DNA from: Hyphomicrobiales bacterium
Lineage (GTDB): Bacteria; Pseudomonadota; Alphaproteobacteria; Rhizobiales; Beijerinckiaceae
NCBI GenBank assembly: GCA_027483795.1
Contig: JAIXTT010000031.1
Coordinates: 1-39,082 of the forward strand
DNA: 39,082 nucleotides
Direction of reading: 5' to 3'
Part shown: piece by piece, positions 8,965 to 16,270 of the stretch
Numbering within the stretch: the first letter of the stretch is position 1
Layout of the letters: each line of letters opens with the position of its first letter
Notes under the pieces: model-generated
Databases searched by the model: none
Seen by the model: the letters and a program-made list of their open reading frames with translations, nothing else
Told to the model about the DNA's origin: nothing
Made by a program: the position numbers and the translations under genes

Positions 8965-9890
8965 CGGGCGGTCTCGACGGCGGCTTCGGAGGCGGCGGCG
9001 CGGCTTTCGAGGCGGACATTCGCGACGATCGCCGCGATCACCAGCGCGCCTCCCGCATATTGGAGCGCCGACACCCGCTCGTCGAGCAGGACGGCCGATG
9101 AGATCGCCGCGACCAGAGGCTCGGCGCAGAAGGCGAGCCCCGCCGCCGAAGGCGCGATGCGCGTCAGCGCCGCCATATGGCAGACGAAGGCCACGACATA
9201 GAGGCCGATCGTCATGAACACCGCGAGGGGCGCGACCGTGAAGATCGCGGGCGACAGCGACCCGCCCAGCGCCAAAGCGGACGCGGCGGCGGCGGGCAGC
9301 ATCACCAGCTGGACCCAGAAGATCTTCGCCACGGCGCTCGTCTCGGGCGCGCGGGCGGCGGCGAAGAACTGCCAGACGGCGGCCACGCTCGCGCCGAAGG
9401 CGAGCGCGGTTCCGAAAGGATCGAGCCCGCCCAGCGCCGGCCCGACCACCAGCACGACGCCTGCGAAGGCGACGAGCACGACGCCGATCATGGCGGGCGT
9501 CAGCGGCCGTTTCTCGACGAAGGGCGTCGCCAGCACGATCAGGACGGGGAAGGTGTAGAAGATCACCGCCGCGACGGTCACGGGCACGAAGGCGACGGAG
9601 GTGATGTAGCAGAGCGCCACGGCCGCGCTGGAGACGCCCGTGGCGAGAACGGCCGAGCGCTCCCTGCGCGGAACGGACAGGCCCGCGGACAGGCCCCCGC
9701 CCAGTGCCGCCGCGAACAGGGCCGCGAGCCCCGCCATCAGCAGCACCCGCCAGGCGACCATCAGCGCGCCCGTCACTCCGGCATCCGCCGCCATCCGGAC
9801 ATAGGCGATGTTCACGCCGTAGAAGACCGCGCCGCCGAGCGCGAGGGCCATGCCCGAAGCGGCGTGCGGCCGCACGTGCGGAACGTTCAT
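8961..9890 (-). CDS. DMT superfamily (EamA) transporter
   Basis: 309 residues with ten hydrophobic segments in two EamA halves. The first half opens GMALALGGAVFYGVNIAYVRMAAD; the second starts near LGGLDPFGTALAFGASVAAVWQFF and ends LLDERVSALQYAGGALVIAAI. These are inner-membrane metabolite exporters or permeases with no substrate readable from sequence. Its stop overlaps the start of the downstream GTPase gene by 4 bp, so the two are probably cotranscribed. It lies 16 bp after the carboxypeptidase gene. Confidence 0.88.
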   Translation of the reverse strand: MNVPHVRPHAASGMALALGGAVFYGVNIAYVRMAADAGVTGALMVAWRVLLMAGLAALFAAALGGGLSAGLSVPRRERSAVLATGVSSAAVALCYITSVAFVPVTVAAVIFYTFPVLIVLATPFVEKRPLTPAMIGVVLVAFAGVVLVVGPALGGLDPFGTALAFGASVAAVWQFFAAARAPETSAVAKIFWVQLVMLPAAAASALALGGSLSPAIFTVAPLAVFMTIGLYVVAFVCHMAALTRIAPSAAGLAFCAEPLVAAISSAVLLDERVSALQYAGGALVIAAIVANVRLESRAAASEAAVETAR

Positions 9891-9906
9891 CGAAGGGCTC
9901 CCGGGC

Positions 9907-11391
9907 TCAGCGGCTGCGGTCGGAGAGCGCGGGATTGCGCGGGGGAAGGTTCAGCATCCCGCCCGACGGTTGAGGCGGCTCCTCGCTCGCGGCCGTCGCC
10001 CTTTCGACGGGCGGCTTTTCGGCCGCGACGGGGGCCGGCTTCGCGGGAGCGGCGGGGGCCGGTTTCGCGGGAGCGGCGGGTTTCTCCGCAGGTTTGGCGG
10101 GCGCCGACGGACGCGGCGTCTCCGCGGGTCGCGCCGGGGCCGTCGGCCGGGTCTCCGTTACGCGGGCCGCCCCGTCGTCGCCGCGCGGCGTCTCCGACCG
10201 CTTCGCGGCTTCGGGCTTCTTGGCGGCGTCGGGTGCGGCGGGTTTCGCGGCGGGACGCTCGGCATTCGCCGCCGCGGGGGCGGGTTTCGCGGCGGGTTGA
10301 GCCGTCTGGGCGACCTTCGTCGCCGGCGGGACGGGCGGCGGACGGTGGATGGTGACGGCCAAGGGCGTGAAGGTTTCGCGCGGCCCGAGCCGCGCGCGCT
10401 GCGGCGCGGCCGTTTCCGCGGAAGCGAGGACGGGCGCGCTCGCCGCGCCTTCCGCCGGGGACGAGGCCGCGGCGGAGACGGGCGCGGGATCAGAATTCTC
10501 GCCCATGGAGGCCGCCCGGCCGCCGCAGATCACTTCCCGCATGTCGGGCGGATCGCCTTGGCCGGGAGAGGGCAGTTGCTCCAGCGTCGGCCCCCGCGAT
10601 CCGCGCGCGAAGCCCGCATCGAACAGCGCCATGGTCCGCAGCGTCCGCTCGGCGGCGGCGGGCGAACCCAGGACGACGACGATCAGTTCCCGGCCGTCGC
10701 GCCGCGCGGTCGCGACCACGTTGAAGCCGGACGCGCAGACGAAGCCCGTCTTCATGCCCGTCGCGCCCGGATAACGGCCGATGATGCCGTTGGTGTTCTC
10801 CATGACCGTATCGTCGAGCTTGAGCGCGCCGATGGAGAAAAGGTCCCGATGCTCGGGAAAATCGAGGAGAAGGCGGCGGGCCAGCACGGCCATGTCGCGC
10901 GCCGAACTGCGGTGCCCGGGGGCCGCGAAACCATGGGGGTTCACGAAGCGGCTCTCGCGCATGCCGAGTTCGGCCGCCTCGCGGTTCATCATCTCGGCGA
11001 AGCCTTCCACCGAGCCGCCGACATGTTCCGCGACCATGATCGCCACGTCGTTGGCGGATTTGACCATCAGCAGGCGCAAGGCGTCGCGCAGCGTCAGGCT
11101 CTCCCCCGGCTTGATGCCGATCTTCGAGGGACGGGCGCGCGCGGCCTCGGGCGACGCGACGAGCCGCGCGTCCATCGTGAGCTTGCCCGCGCGCACCTGC
11201 GCGAGCGCGACGCGGACGGTCATCAGCTTGGTGATGGAGGCGGGGTGCCAGATGCGGGTCGGCTCTTCGGCGTCGAGCACCTGCCCCGTCGCCAGATCCG
11301 CGAGCAGCATGGGCGCGGCGTCCGCGCGCCAAGGCGCGAGGACGCAGACGAGGGCGGCCGTGCCGAAAAGGGAGAGAAGCCGCTTCCGCAT
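9907..11391 (-). CDS. D-alanyl-D-alanine carboxypeptidase (PBP5/6 family) with long low-complexity tail
   Basis: 494 residues. A signal peptide (about 1-26, ending ADA-A) exports it. The serine D,D-peptidase motifs are SITK at 52-55, SAN at 112-114 and KTG at 214-216. It trims the terminal D-Ala from peptidoglycan stem peptides in the periplasm. The catalytic part ends near residue 300. The rest is an Ala/Pro/Lys/Glu-rich tail with repeated AKPA-type units and no recognisable SPOR or membrane-anchor helix. The start MRKRLLSLF at 11391 gives a proper signal peptide; the longer ORF from 11463 does not. Confidence 0.92.
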   Translation of the reverse strand: MRKRLLSLFGTAALVCVLAPWRADAAPMLLADLATGQVLDAEEPTRIWHPASITKLMTVRVALAQVRAGKLTMDARLVASPEAARARPSKIGIKPGESLTLRDALRLLMVKSANDVAIMVAEHVGGSVEGFAEMMNREAAELGMRESRFVNPHGFAAPGHRSSARDMAVLARRLLLDFPEHRDLFSIGALKLDDTVMENTNGIIGRYPGATGMKTGFVCASGFNVVATARRDGRELIVVVLGSPAAAERTLRTMALFDAGFARGSRGPTLEQLPSPGQGDPPDMREVICGGRAASMGENSDPAPVSAAASSPAEGAASAPVLASAETAAPQRARLGPRETFTPLAVTIHRPPPVPPATKVAQTAQPAAKPAPAAANAERPAAKPAAPDAAKKPEAAKRSETPRGDDGAARVTETRPTAPARPAETPRPSAPAKPAEKPAAPAKPAPAAPAKPAPVAAEKPPVERATAASEEPPQPSGGMLNLPPRNPALSDRSR

Positions 11392-11558
11392 CACCGTGAT
11401 CGCATCGCCCCGCAAGGAAACCGCTCGGAGTCGCGTTCCGCCCCGAAGTCGTAACGCCGCCACGACGATTTGCCTAGGCCGCGCCCCGCTGCTAGTCAGC
11501 GATCAAGGCGAGACCGGGGCCGAAACCCCATGTTCCCGGTCGGTTCGGTCGTCATCAA

Positions 11559-12452
11559 GTGACTTATCTCTGGATTCTCGCGACGCTCGTCGCCGCAGCC
11601 GCCCAGACCGCGCGCAACGCGATGCAGCGCAATCTGACGGCGACCATCGGCACGGTCGGCGCGACGCAGGTCCGCTTTCTCTACGGCTTTCCCTTCTCGC
11701 TCGTCTTCCTCGCCCTCGTCTCCTTCGCGGGCGGCGAAGCCGTGCCCGTCGTCGACGCCTCGCATTTCGGCTTCATTCTGGCGGGGGCCGTCGCCCAGAT
11801 CGGCGCGACCGGACTGATGCTCGCGGCGATGAAGGAGCGCTCCTTCGCGCTGACCACCGCCTATATCAAGACCGAACCCGTGCAGACGGCGCTGTTCGGC
11901 GTCGCGCTGCTCGGCGAGACGCTGAAGCTTTCCGGCATGATCGCGGTGCTCGTCGCGACCTTCGGCGTCGTCCTGACGGCGTGGAAGCCCGGGGCCGCGC
12001 GCGAAGGCGGCGGAGGCCGCGCCGCGGCCTTCGGCATCGCGGCGGGCGGATTGTTCGGCTTCGCGGCGGTCGCCTTCCGCGGCGCGATCACGGGGCTCGA
12101 CGACGCCTCCTTCGTGATGCGGGCCACCACGGTCCTCGCCTGGTCGCTCGGCATGCAGAGCGTGCTTCTGCTCGTCTGGATGGGGCTCTTCGATCGCGGC
12201 GCGCTCACGCGCAGCTTCGGCGCCTGGCGCGGCTCGATCTTCGCGGGCTTCATGGGGGCCTTCGCGTCGCAGTTCTGGTTCATCGGCTTCGCGCTGACGA
12301 GCGCGGCGGCCGTCCGCACGCTCGCGCTCGTCGAGGTGATCATGGCGCAGGCCGTCTCGCGGAAGCTCTTCGACCAGACGATGACGGCGCGCGAATATGC
12401 GGGCATGGCGCTGATCGTCTTCGGCGTCGGTCTGCTTCTGCTCGGTCCCTGA
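11559..12452 (+). CDS. DMT superfamily (EamA) transporter
   Basis: 297 residues from a GTG at 11559, with ten hydrophobic segments in two EamA repeats. TAYIKTEPVQTALFGVALLGE marks the end of the first repeat and SAAAVRTLALVEVIMAQAVS the end of the second. It is not closely similar to the DMT gene at 8961. Substrate unknown. It is divergent from the carboxypeptidase gene (167 bp apart) and about 115 bp upstream of the thiolase gene. Confidence 0.87.
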   Translation: MTYLWILATLVAAAAQTARNAMQRNLTATIGTVGATQVRFLYGFPFSLVFLALVSFAGGEAVPVVDASHFGFILAGAVAQIGATGLMLAAMKERSFALTTAYIKTEPVQTALFGVALLGETLKLSGMIAVLVATFGVVLTAWKPGAAREGGGGRAAAFGIAAGGLFGFAAVAFRGAITGLDDASFVMRATTVLAWSLGMQSVLLLVWMGLFDRGALTRSFGAWRGSIFAGFMGAFASQFWFIGFALTSAAAVRTLALVEVIMAQAVSRKLFDQTMTAREYAGMALIVFGVGLLLLGP

Positions 12453-12566
12453 CGCGCGCTTCGCCCGACGGCCTTTCGACTTTCCGGCGGCTTGCCCGCC
12501 GCCCGCCGAGGGACCACACTCCGCGACGACGAGACCTCCGCGCAAGGCTCAGGGGAGAAGACCGCC

Positions 12567-13733
12567 ATGACCGCCGCCATCGTGGGCTGGGCCCACACCC
12601 CCTTCGGAAAGATGGACGCCGAGACCGTCGAGAGTCTGATCGTCCGCGTCGCGCAGGACGCGCTCGCCCATGCCGGGATCGGCGCGGCGGAGGTCGACGA
12701 GATCGTGCTCGGCCATTTCGGCGCGGGCTTCTCCGCGCAGGAATTCACCGCGGGTCTCGTGCTGCAGGCGAGCCCGGATCTCCGCTTCAAGCCCGCCACC
12801 CGCGTCGAGAACGCCTGCGCGACGGGCTCGGCCGCCGTGCATCAGGCGTTGAAGTCGATCGCCGCCGGCGCGGCGAAATTCGTCCTTGTCGTCGGCGTCG
12901 AACAGATGACCAAGACCCCCGGCCCCGAAATCGGCCGGAACCTTCTCCGGGCCTCCTATCTGCCTGAGGACGGGGATACGCCCGCGGGCTTCGCGGGCGT
13001 CTTCGGCAAGATCGCGGCCGCCTATTTCCAGCGCCACGGCGACAAGTCCGATGCGCTCGCCGCCATCGCGGCCAAGAACCACCGCAACGGGGTCTCGAAC
13101 CCCTATGCGCAGATGCGCAAGGATTTCGGCTTCGATTTCTGCCGGCAGGAAAGCGAGAAGAACCCCTTCGTCGCGGGTCCGCTGAAGCGCACCGACTGCT
13201 CGCTCGTCTCGGACGGCGCGGCGGCGCTGGTCATCGCCGCGGGCGAGGTCGCGGCCGAGATGCCGCGCGCCGTCTCCTTCCGCGCGACGGCCCATGCGCA
13301 GGACTTCCTGCCGATGTCGAAGCGCGACATCCTCAAATTCGAAGGCTGCGGCGAAGCCTGGCGGCGCGCGCTGGGCAAGGCGGGGATCACGCTCGACGAT
13401 CTCTCCTTCGTCGAAACGCATGACTGCTTCACCATCGCCGAACTCATCGAATACGAGGCCATGGGCCTCGCGCCGGAGGGGCAGGGCGCGCGCGCGATCC
13501 TCGAAGGCTGGACCGCGAAGGAGGGCCGGTTGCCCGTCAATCCCTCGGGCGGCCTCAAGGCGAAGGGTCACCCGATCGGCGCGACGGGCGTCTCCATGCA
13601 TGTGCTGACCGCGATGCAGCTTTCCGGCGAGGCGGGCGAGATGCAGATCCCGGGCGCGACGCTCGGCGGCATCTTCAACATGGGCGGCGCGGCGGTCGCG
13701 AACTACGTCTCGATTCTGGAGCGCACCCGCTAG
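12567..13733 (+). CDS. Thiolase family protein (SCP2-type acetyl-CoA acetyltransferase)
   Basis: 388 residues. The acyl-accepting cysteine is Cys84 in ENACATGSAA. The second loop reads HDCF (285-288) rather than the NEAF of classical thiolases, the mark of the SCP2-thiolase group. GHPIGATG is at 334-341. The usual C-terminal CxG motif is replaced by NMGG, so catalysis must rely on the HDCF cysteine. These enzymes cleave or form 3-oxoacyl-CoA, often of branched or unusual acyl chains. AGGGGAGAAG lies 7-16 bp upstream of the ATG at 12567. It is convergent with the dehydrogenase gene. Confidence 0.9.
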   Translation: MTAAIVGWAHTPFGKMDAETVESLIVRVAQDALAHAGIGAAEVDEIVLGHFGAGFSAQEFTAGLVLQASPDLRFKPATRVENACATGSAAVHQALKSIAAGAAKFVLVVGVEQMTKTPGPEIGRNLLRASYLPEDGDTPAGFAGVFGKIAAAYFQRHGDKSDALAAIAAKNHRNGVSNPYAQMRKDFGFDFCRQESEKNPFVAGPLKRTDCSLVSDGAAALVIAAGEVAAEMPRAVSFRATAHAQDFLPMSKRDILKFEGCGEAWRRALGKAGITLDDLSFVETHDCFTIAELIEYEAMGLAPEGQGARAILEGWTAKEGRLPVNPSGGLKAKGHPIGATGVSMHVLTAMQLSGEAGEMQIPGATLGGIFNMGGAAVANYVSILERTR

Positions 13734-13763
13734 GCGGGCGCGTTCCGGATCGATGTCGGACGG

Positions 13764-14642
13764 TCACTTGCGCAGGCCGGCCTCGGCTTCGAGCACCACG
13801 CAGACCGCGGCCGTGTCCATGTCGCCCAAACCCATTTCGAGCGTCTTCTCGTAGATCGCTTCGGTCCGCGTGAAGAGCGGGGTCGGAACGCCCATCTCCT
13901 TCGCGAAGTCGCCGATGACCTGCATGTCCTTCTGCCAGGTCGAGCAGCGCATGGTCGGTGGCTCGTAGACGTTCGCGGCCATCATCGGCGCACGCATCTG
14001 GAACATGCGCGAGCCGCCCGCGCCGGGCCCCACCAGCGCCACGACCTGATCGACGTCGAGTCCCGCCTTCTTGGCGAGCACCATGGCCTCGGCCGACGCC
14101 ACGTTGTGGATCGCCACCAGATGGTTGGCGACGAATTTGAGCTTCGACCCGTTGCCGTAGGCGCCGAGATCGGCGTTCTGCTTGGAGAAGTCCTCGAAGG
14201 CCGGGACGCAGGCCTTGATCGCCGCGGTGTCGCCCGAGGCATAGACGATGAGGTCGCGCACGGCCGCCTGTGCGCCGGTGCCGCTCAAGGGGCAGTCGAG
14301 CGCGACGTGTCCCGCCTTTTCCAGAATCGCCTTGAACTTCATCTTGTCGGCGAGGGCGAGCGTGGAGAACTCCGCCACGATGCGCTTCGGAGCGCCGCTC
14401 GCGGCGATCTCCTCCGCCACGGCGACGACGATCTTCGGGCTCGGCAGGCTCGTGAAGAGGATCGGTGCGCGGTGCGCCACGTCGGCGGCGCTCGCGGCGA
14501 GCGTGACGCCTGCGGCCTTCGCCTCGGCCTTCTTGCCCTCGTCGACGTCGAAGCCGATCACGGTCCAGCCCCGCTCCACGAGGTTGCGCGCGATGGCGCC
14601 GCCCATGATGCCCAGCCCCACGATGCCGACGATCCTGTCCAT
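13764..14642 (-). CDS. NAD(P)-dependent beta-hydroxyacid dehydrogenase (3-hydroxyisobutyrate dehydrogenase family)
   Basis: 292 residues. The Rossmann motif GIVGLGIMGG is at 6-15, the substrate motif DCPLSGTGAQA at 116-126, and the catalytic Lys169 and Asn173 in GNGSKLKFVANH. The family oxidises 3-hydroxyacids such as 3-hydroxyisobutyrate, tartronate semialdehyde or glutarate-type substrates. Here SGGxxGA is replaced by SGTGAQA, as in the paralogue at 33251-34153, so the substrate is probably not one of the classical ones. GGGAGGA precedes the ATG at 14642. It is divergent from the molybdenum hydroxylase genes and has a palindrome in its upstream region. Confidence 0.9.
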   Translation of the reverse strand: MDRIVGIVGLGIMGGAIARNLVERGWTVIGFDVDEGKKAEAKAAGVTLAASAADVAHRAPILFTSLPSPKIVVAVAEEIAASGAPKRIVAEFSTLALADKMKFKAILEKAGHVALDCPLSGTGAQAAVRDLIVYASGDTAAIKACVPAFEDFSKQNADLGAYGNGSKLKFVANHLVAIHNVASAEAMVLAKKAGLDVDQVVALVGPGAGGSRMFQMRAPMMAANVYEPPTMRCSTWQKDMQVIGDFAKEMGVPTPLFTRTEAIYEKTLEMGLGDMDTAAVCVVLEAEAGLRK

Positions 14643-14696
14643 CAGCGGTCCTCCCCGATCCTTGTCCCGTCCCTTGGCCCGTCGTCCCGCGCGGGC

Positions 14697-14718
14697 TTGA
14701 TGATCGATCGATAAACAA
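14697..14718. promoter_or_regulatory. Candidate operator 2 (palindrome with ATCG-AT-CGAT core)
   Basis: A 22-bp imperfect palindrome, 18 of 22 positions symmetric by my count, centred on ATCGATCGAT at 14703-14712. It lies 55-76 bp upstream of the dehydrogenase ATG at 14642. Its core fits the same ATCG-NN-CGAT pattern as the palindrome at 14805-14818. A GntR-type regulator is a reasonable guess, but no regulator gene is in the window. Confidence 0.5.
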
Positions 14719-14804
14719 GGCCGAACGGCCATGCAACGGCCGATTTGCGCTTCGTTCCGACGCAGGGCGCGAGCGCGGCCCGCGGGCCTCCCCGCCGCGA
14801 CAAT

Positions 14805-14818
14805 TGATCGGACGATCA
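14805..14818. promoter_or_regulatory. Candidate operator 1 (TGATCG-GA-CGATCA)
   Basis: A perfect inverted repeat TGATCG/CGATCA with a 2-bp spacer, ending 5 bp before a TTGACG hexamer that could be the -35 box of the molybdenum hydroxylase operon. Its position and its match to the palindrome at 14697-14718 suggest one regulator controls both divergent units. Confidence 0.55.
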
Positions 14819-14823
14819 TCGGC

Positions 14824-14854
14824 TTGACGCTGCTCCGACCCGCCTGTCTATTCT
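14824..14854 (+). promoter_or_regulatory. Candidate promoter of the molybdenum hydroxylase operon
   Basis: TTGACG at 14824-14829 followed by TATTCT at 14849-14854 (19-bp spacer) or TCTATT at 14847-14852 (17-bp spacer). The first gene starts at 14893, and GGAAGGGGATCTC precedes its ATG. Confidence 0.45.
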
Positions 14855-14892
14855 GACCGGAGAACGGCAACGGACCTCCGGAAGGGGATCTC

Positions 14893-15777
14893 ATGAAGGC
14901 TGCGGCTTTCGATTACGCGCGCCCGGCGACGCTGGACGAGGCTCTCGGACTGCTGCGTCGCCACGGCGACGCCGCGAAGATCGTCTCGGGCGGGCAAAGC
15001 CTCGTGCCCGCGCTCAATCTTCGGCTTCTTTCCCCCGAGATCCTGATCGACATCGGCCGCATCGATGCGCTGCGCGGGATCACGGTCGAAGGCGGGACGG
15101 TCCGCATCGGCGCTCTGACGCGCCATGTCGAACTGATGAATTCGGCGCCGGTGGCGGAGAAGTTGCCGCTCGTCGCCGAAGCGATCCCGCACGTCGCCCA
15201 TCCCGCCATCCGCAACCGCGGAACCATCGGCGGCAACATCGCCCATGCCGATCCCGCCTCCGAAATGCCCGCGGTGCTTCAGGCGCTCGACGCGGTGATC
15301 GTCGTCCGTTCGGCCGACGGCGAGCGTCGCATCGCCGCCGAGGAGTTCTTCACGGGCATCTACGAGACGGCCCTTCGCGCCGACGAGATCGTCACGGCCG
15401 TGGAAGTCCCGGCGGCGAAGGCCGGCGAGCGCTTCTTCTTCCACGAATTCGCGCGGCGCAGCGGCGATTATGCGATCGTCGGTCTCGCCGTCCGCATGAC
15501 CGTGTCGGGCGCTTCGGCCTCGAACGTCCGCCTCGGCTTCTTCGCCGTGGGCGACAAGGCGACGCTCGCGGAGAAGGCCGCCGCCGCGCTGTCCGCCGGG
15601 CCCGTGACCGCCGCGACCGTCGCCGCCGCGCAGGCCGCGCTCGCCGACGATCTGACGCCGCAGGACGACCAGCAGGCTTCCGCCGCGACCCGTCTCCATC
15701 TCGCCCGCGTGGTGCTCGGCCGTGCCGTCGCCGCGCTCCTCGAAGATCCCTCGCTCGCCGGGAGGACCGCCGCGTGA
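14893..15777 (+). CDS. Molybdenum hydroxylase, FAD-binding medium subunit (CoxM/CutM-like)
   Basis: 294 residues. The FAD-binding signatures SGGQSLVPALN (32-42) and RGTIGGNIAHADPASE (109-124) are those of the xanthine dehydrogenase / CO dehydrogenase medium subunit. It passes electrons from the iron-sulfur subunit to an acceptor. First gene of a three-gene unit (medium, small, large); its stop overlaps the next start as GTGA. The enzyme acts in the cytoplasm or on the inner face of the membrane. Confidence 0.93.
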   Translation: MKAAAFDYARPATLDEALGLLRRHGDAAKIVSGGQSLVPALNLRLLSPEILIDIGRIDALRGITVEGGTVRIGALTRHVELMNSAPVAEKLPLVAEAIPHVAHPAIRNRGTIGGNIAHADPASEMPAVLQALDAVIVVRSADGERRIAAEEFFTGIYETALRADEIVTAVEVPAAKAGERFFFHEFARRSGDYAIVGLAVRMTVSGASASNVRLGFFAVGDKATLAEKAAAALSAGPVTAATVAAAQAALADDLTPQDDQQASAATRLHLARVVLGRAVAALLEDPSLAGRTAA

Positions 15778-16259
15778 CCGCCTCCGTCTCCATCACTCTG
15801 AAGGTCAACGGCGAGACGGTCTCCGCCGACGTGCCGCCGCGCATGCATCTCGCCGATTTCCTGCGTGAAAGGCTGGCGCTGACGGGCACGCATATCGGCT
15901 GCGAACACGGCGTCTGCGGCGCCTGTTCGGTGCGCCTGAACGGCGAGGTCGTGCGCGGTTGTCTCGTGCTGGCGGTGCAGGCCGACGGCGCGGAGGTTCT
16001 GACGGTCGAAGGCCTGTCCGATTCCGGCGAGATCGCCGATCTGCAGGAGGCGTTCCGGAACCGCAACGCGCTGCAATGCGGCTATTGCACGCCCGGCATG
16101 CTGCTGACCGCGCAGGAACTGCTGGCGCAGGGCGGCGTGCCCGACCGCGAGACGATCCGCGAGCACATGTCCGGCAATTACTGCCGCTGCACCGGCTATC
16201 AGGCCATCGTCGACGCGGTCGAGACGACCGCCGCGGCGCGCGCCGCAGCGCGCGGCTGA
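15774..16259 (+). CDS. Molybdenum hydroxylase, (2Fe-2S) small subunit
   Basis: 161 residues from a GTG. The plant-ferredoxin-type cluster uses Cys43, Cys48, Cys51 and Cys63 (CEHGVCGACSV...GC). The second, helical-domain cluster uses Cys102, Cys105, Cys137 and Cys139 (CGYCTPGM...CRCTGY). It carries electrons from the molybdenum site to FAD. It overlaps the medium subunit gene by 4 bp and lies 11 bp before the large subunit gene. Confidence 0.95.
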   Translation: MTASVSITLKVNGETVSADVPPRMHLADFLRERLALTGTHIGCEHGVCGACSVRLNGEVVRGCLVLAVQADGAEVLTVEGLSDSGEIADLQEAFRNRNALQCGYCTPGMLLTAQELLAQGGVPDRETIREHMSGNYCRCTGYQAIVDAVETTAAARAAARG

Positions 16260-16270
16260 AGGAGGACGAC

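Noticed and set aside
10781..12967. A 728-codon plus-strand ORF across the carboxypeptidase, DMT transporter and thiolase genes
   Set aside because: It crosses three recognised genes and both strands' promoter regions; a frame artefact of high GC.
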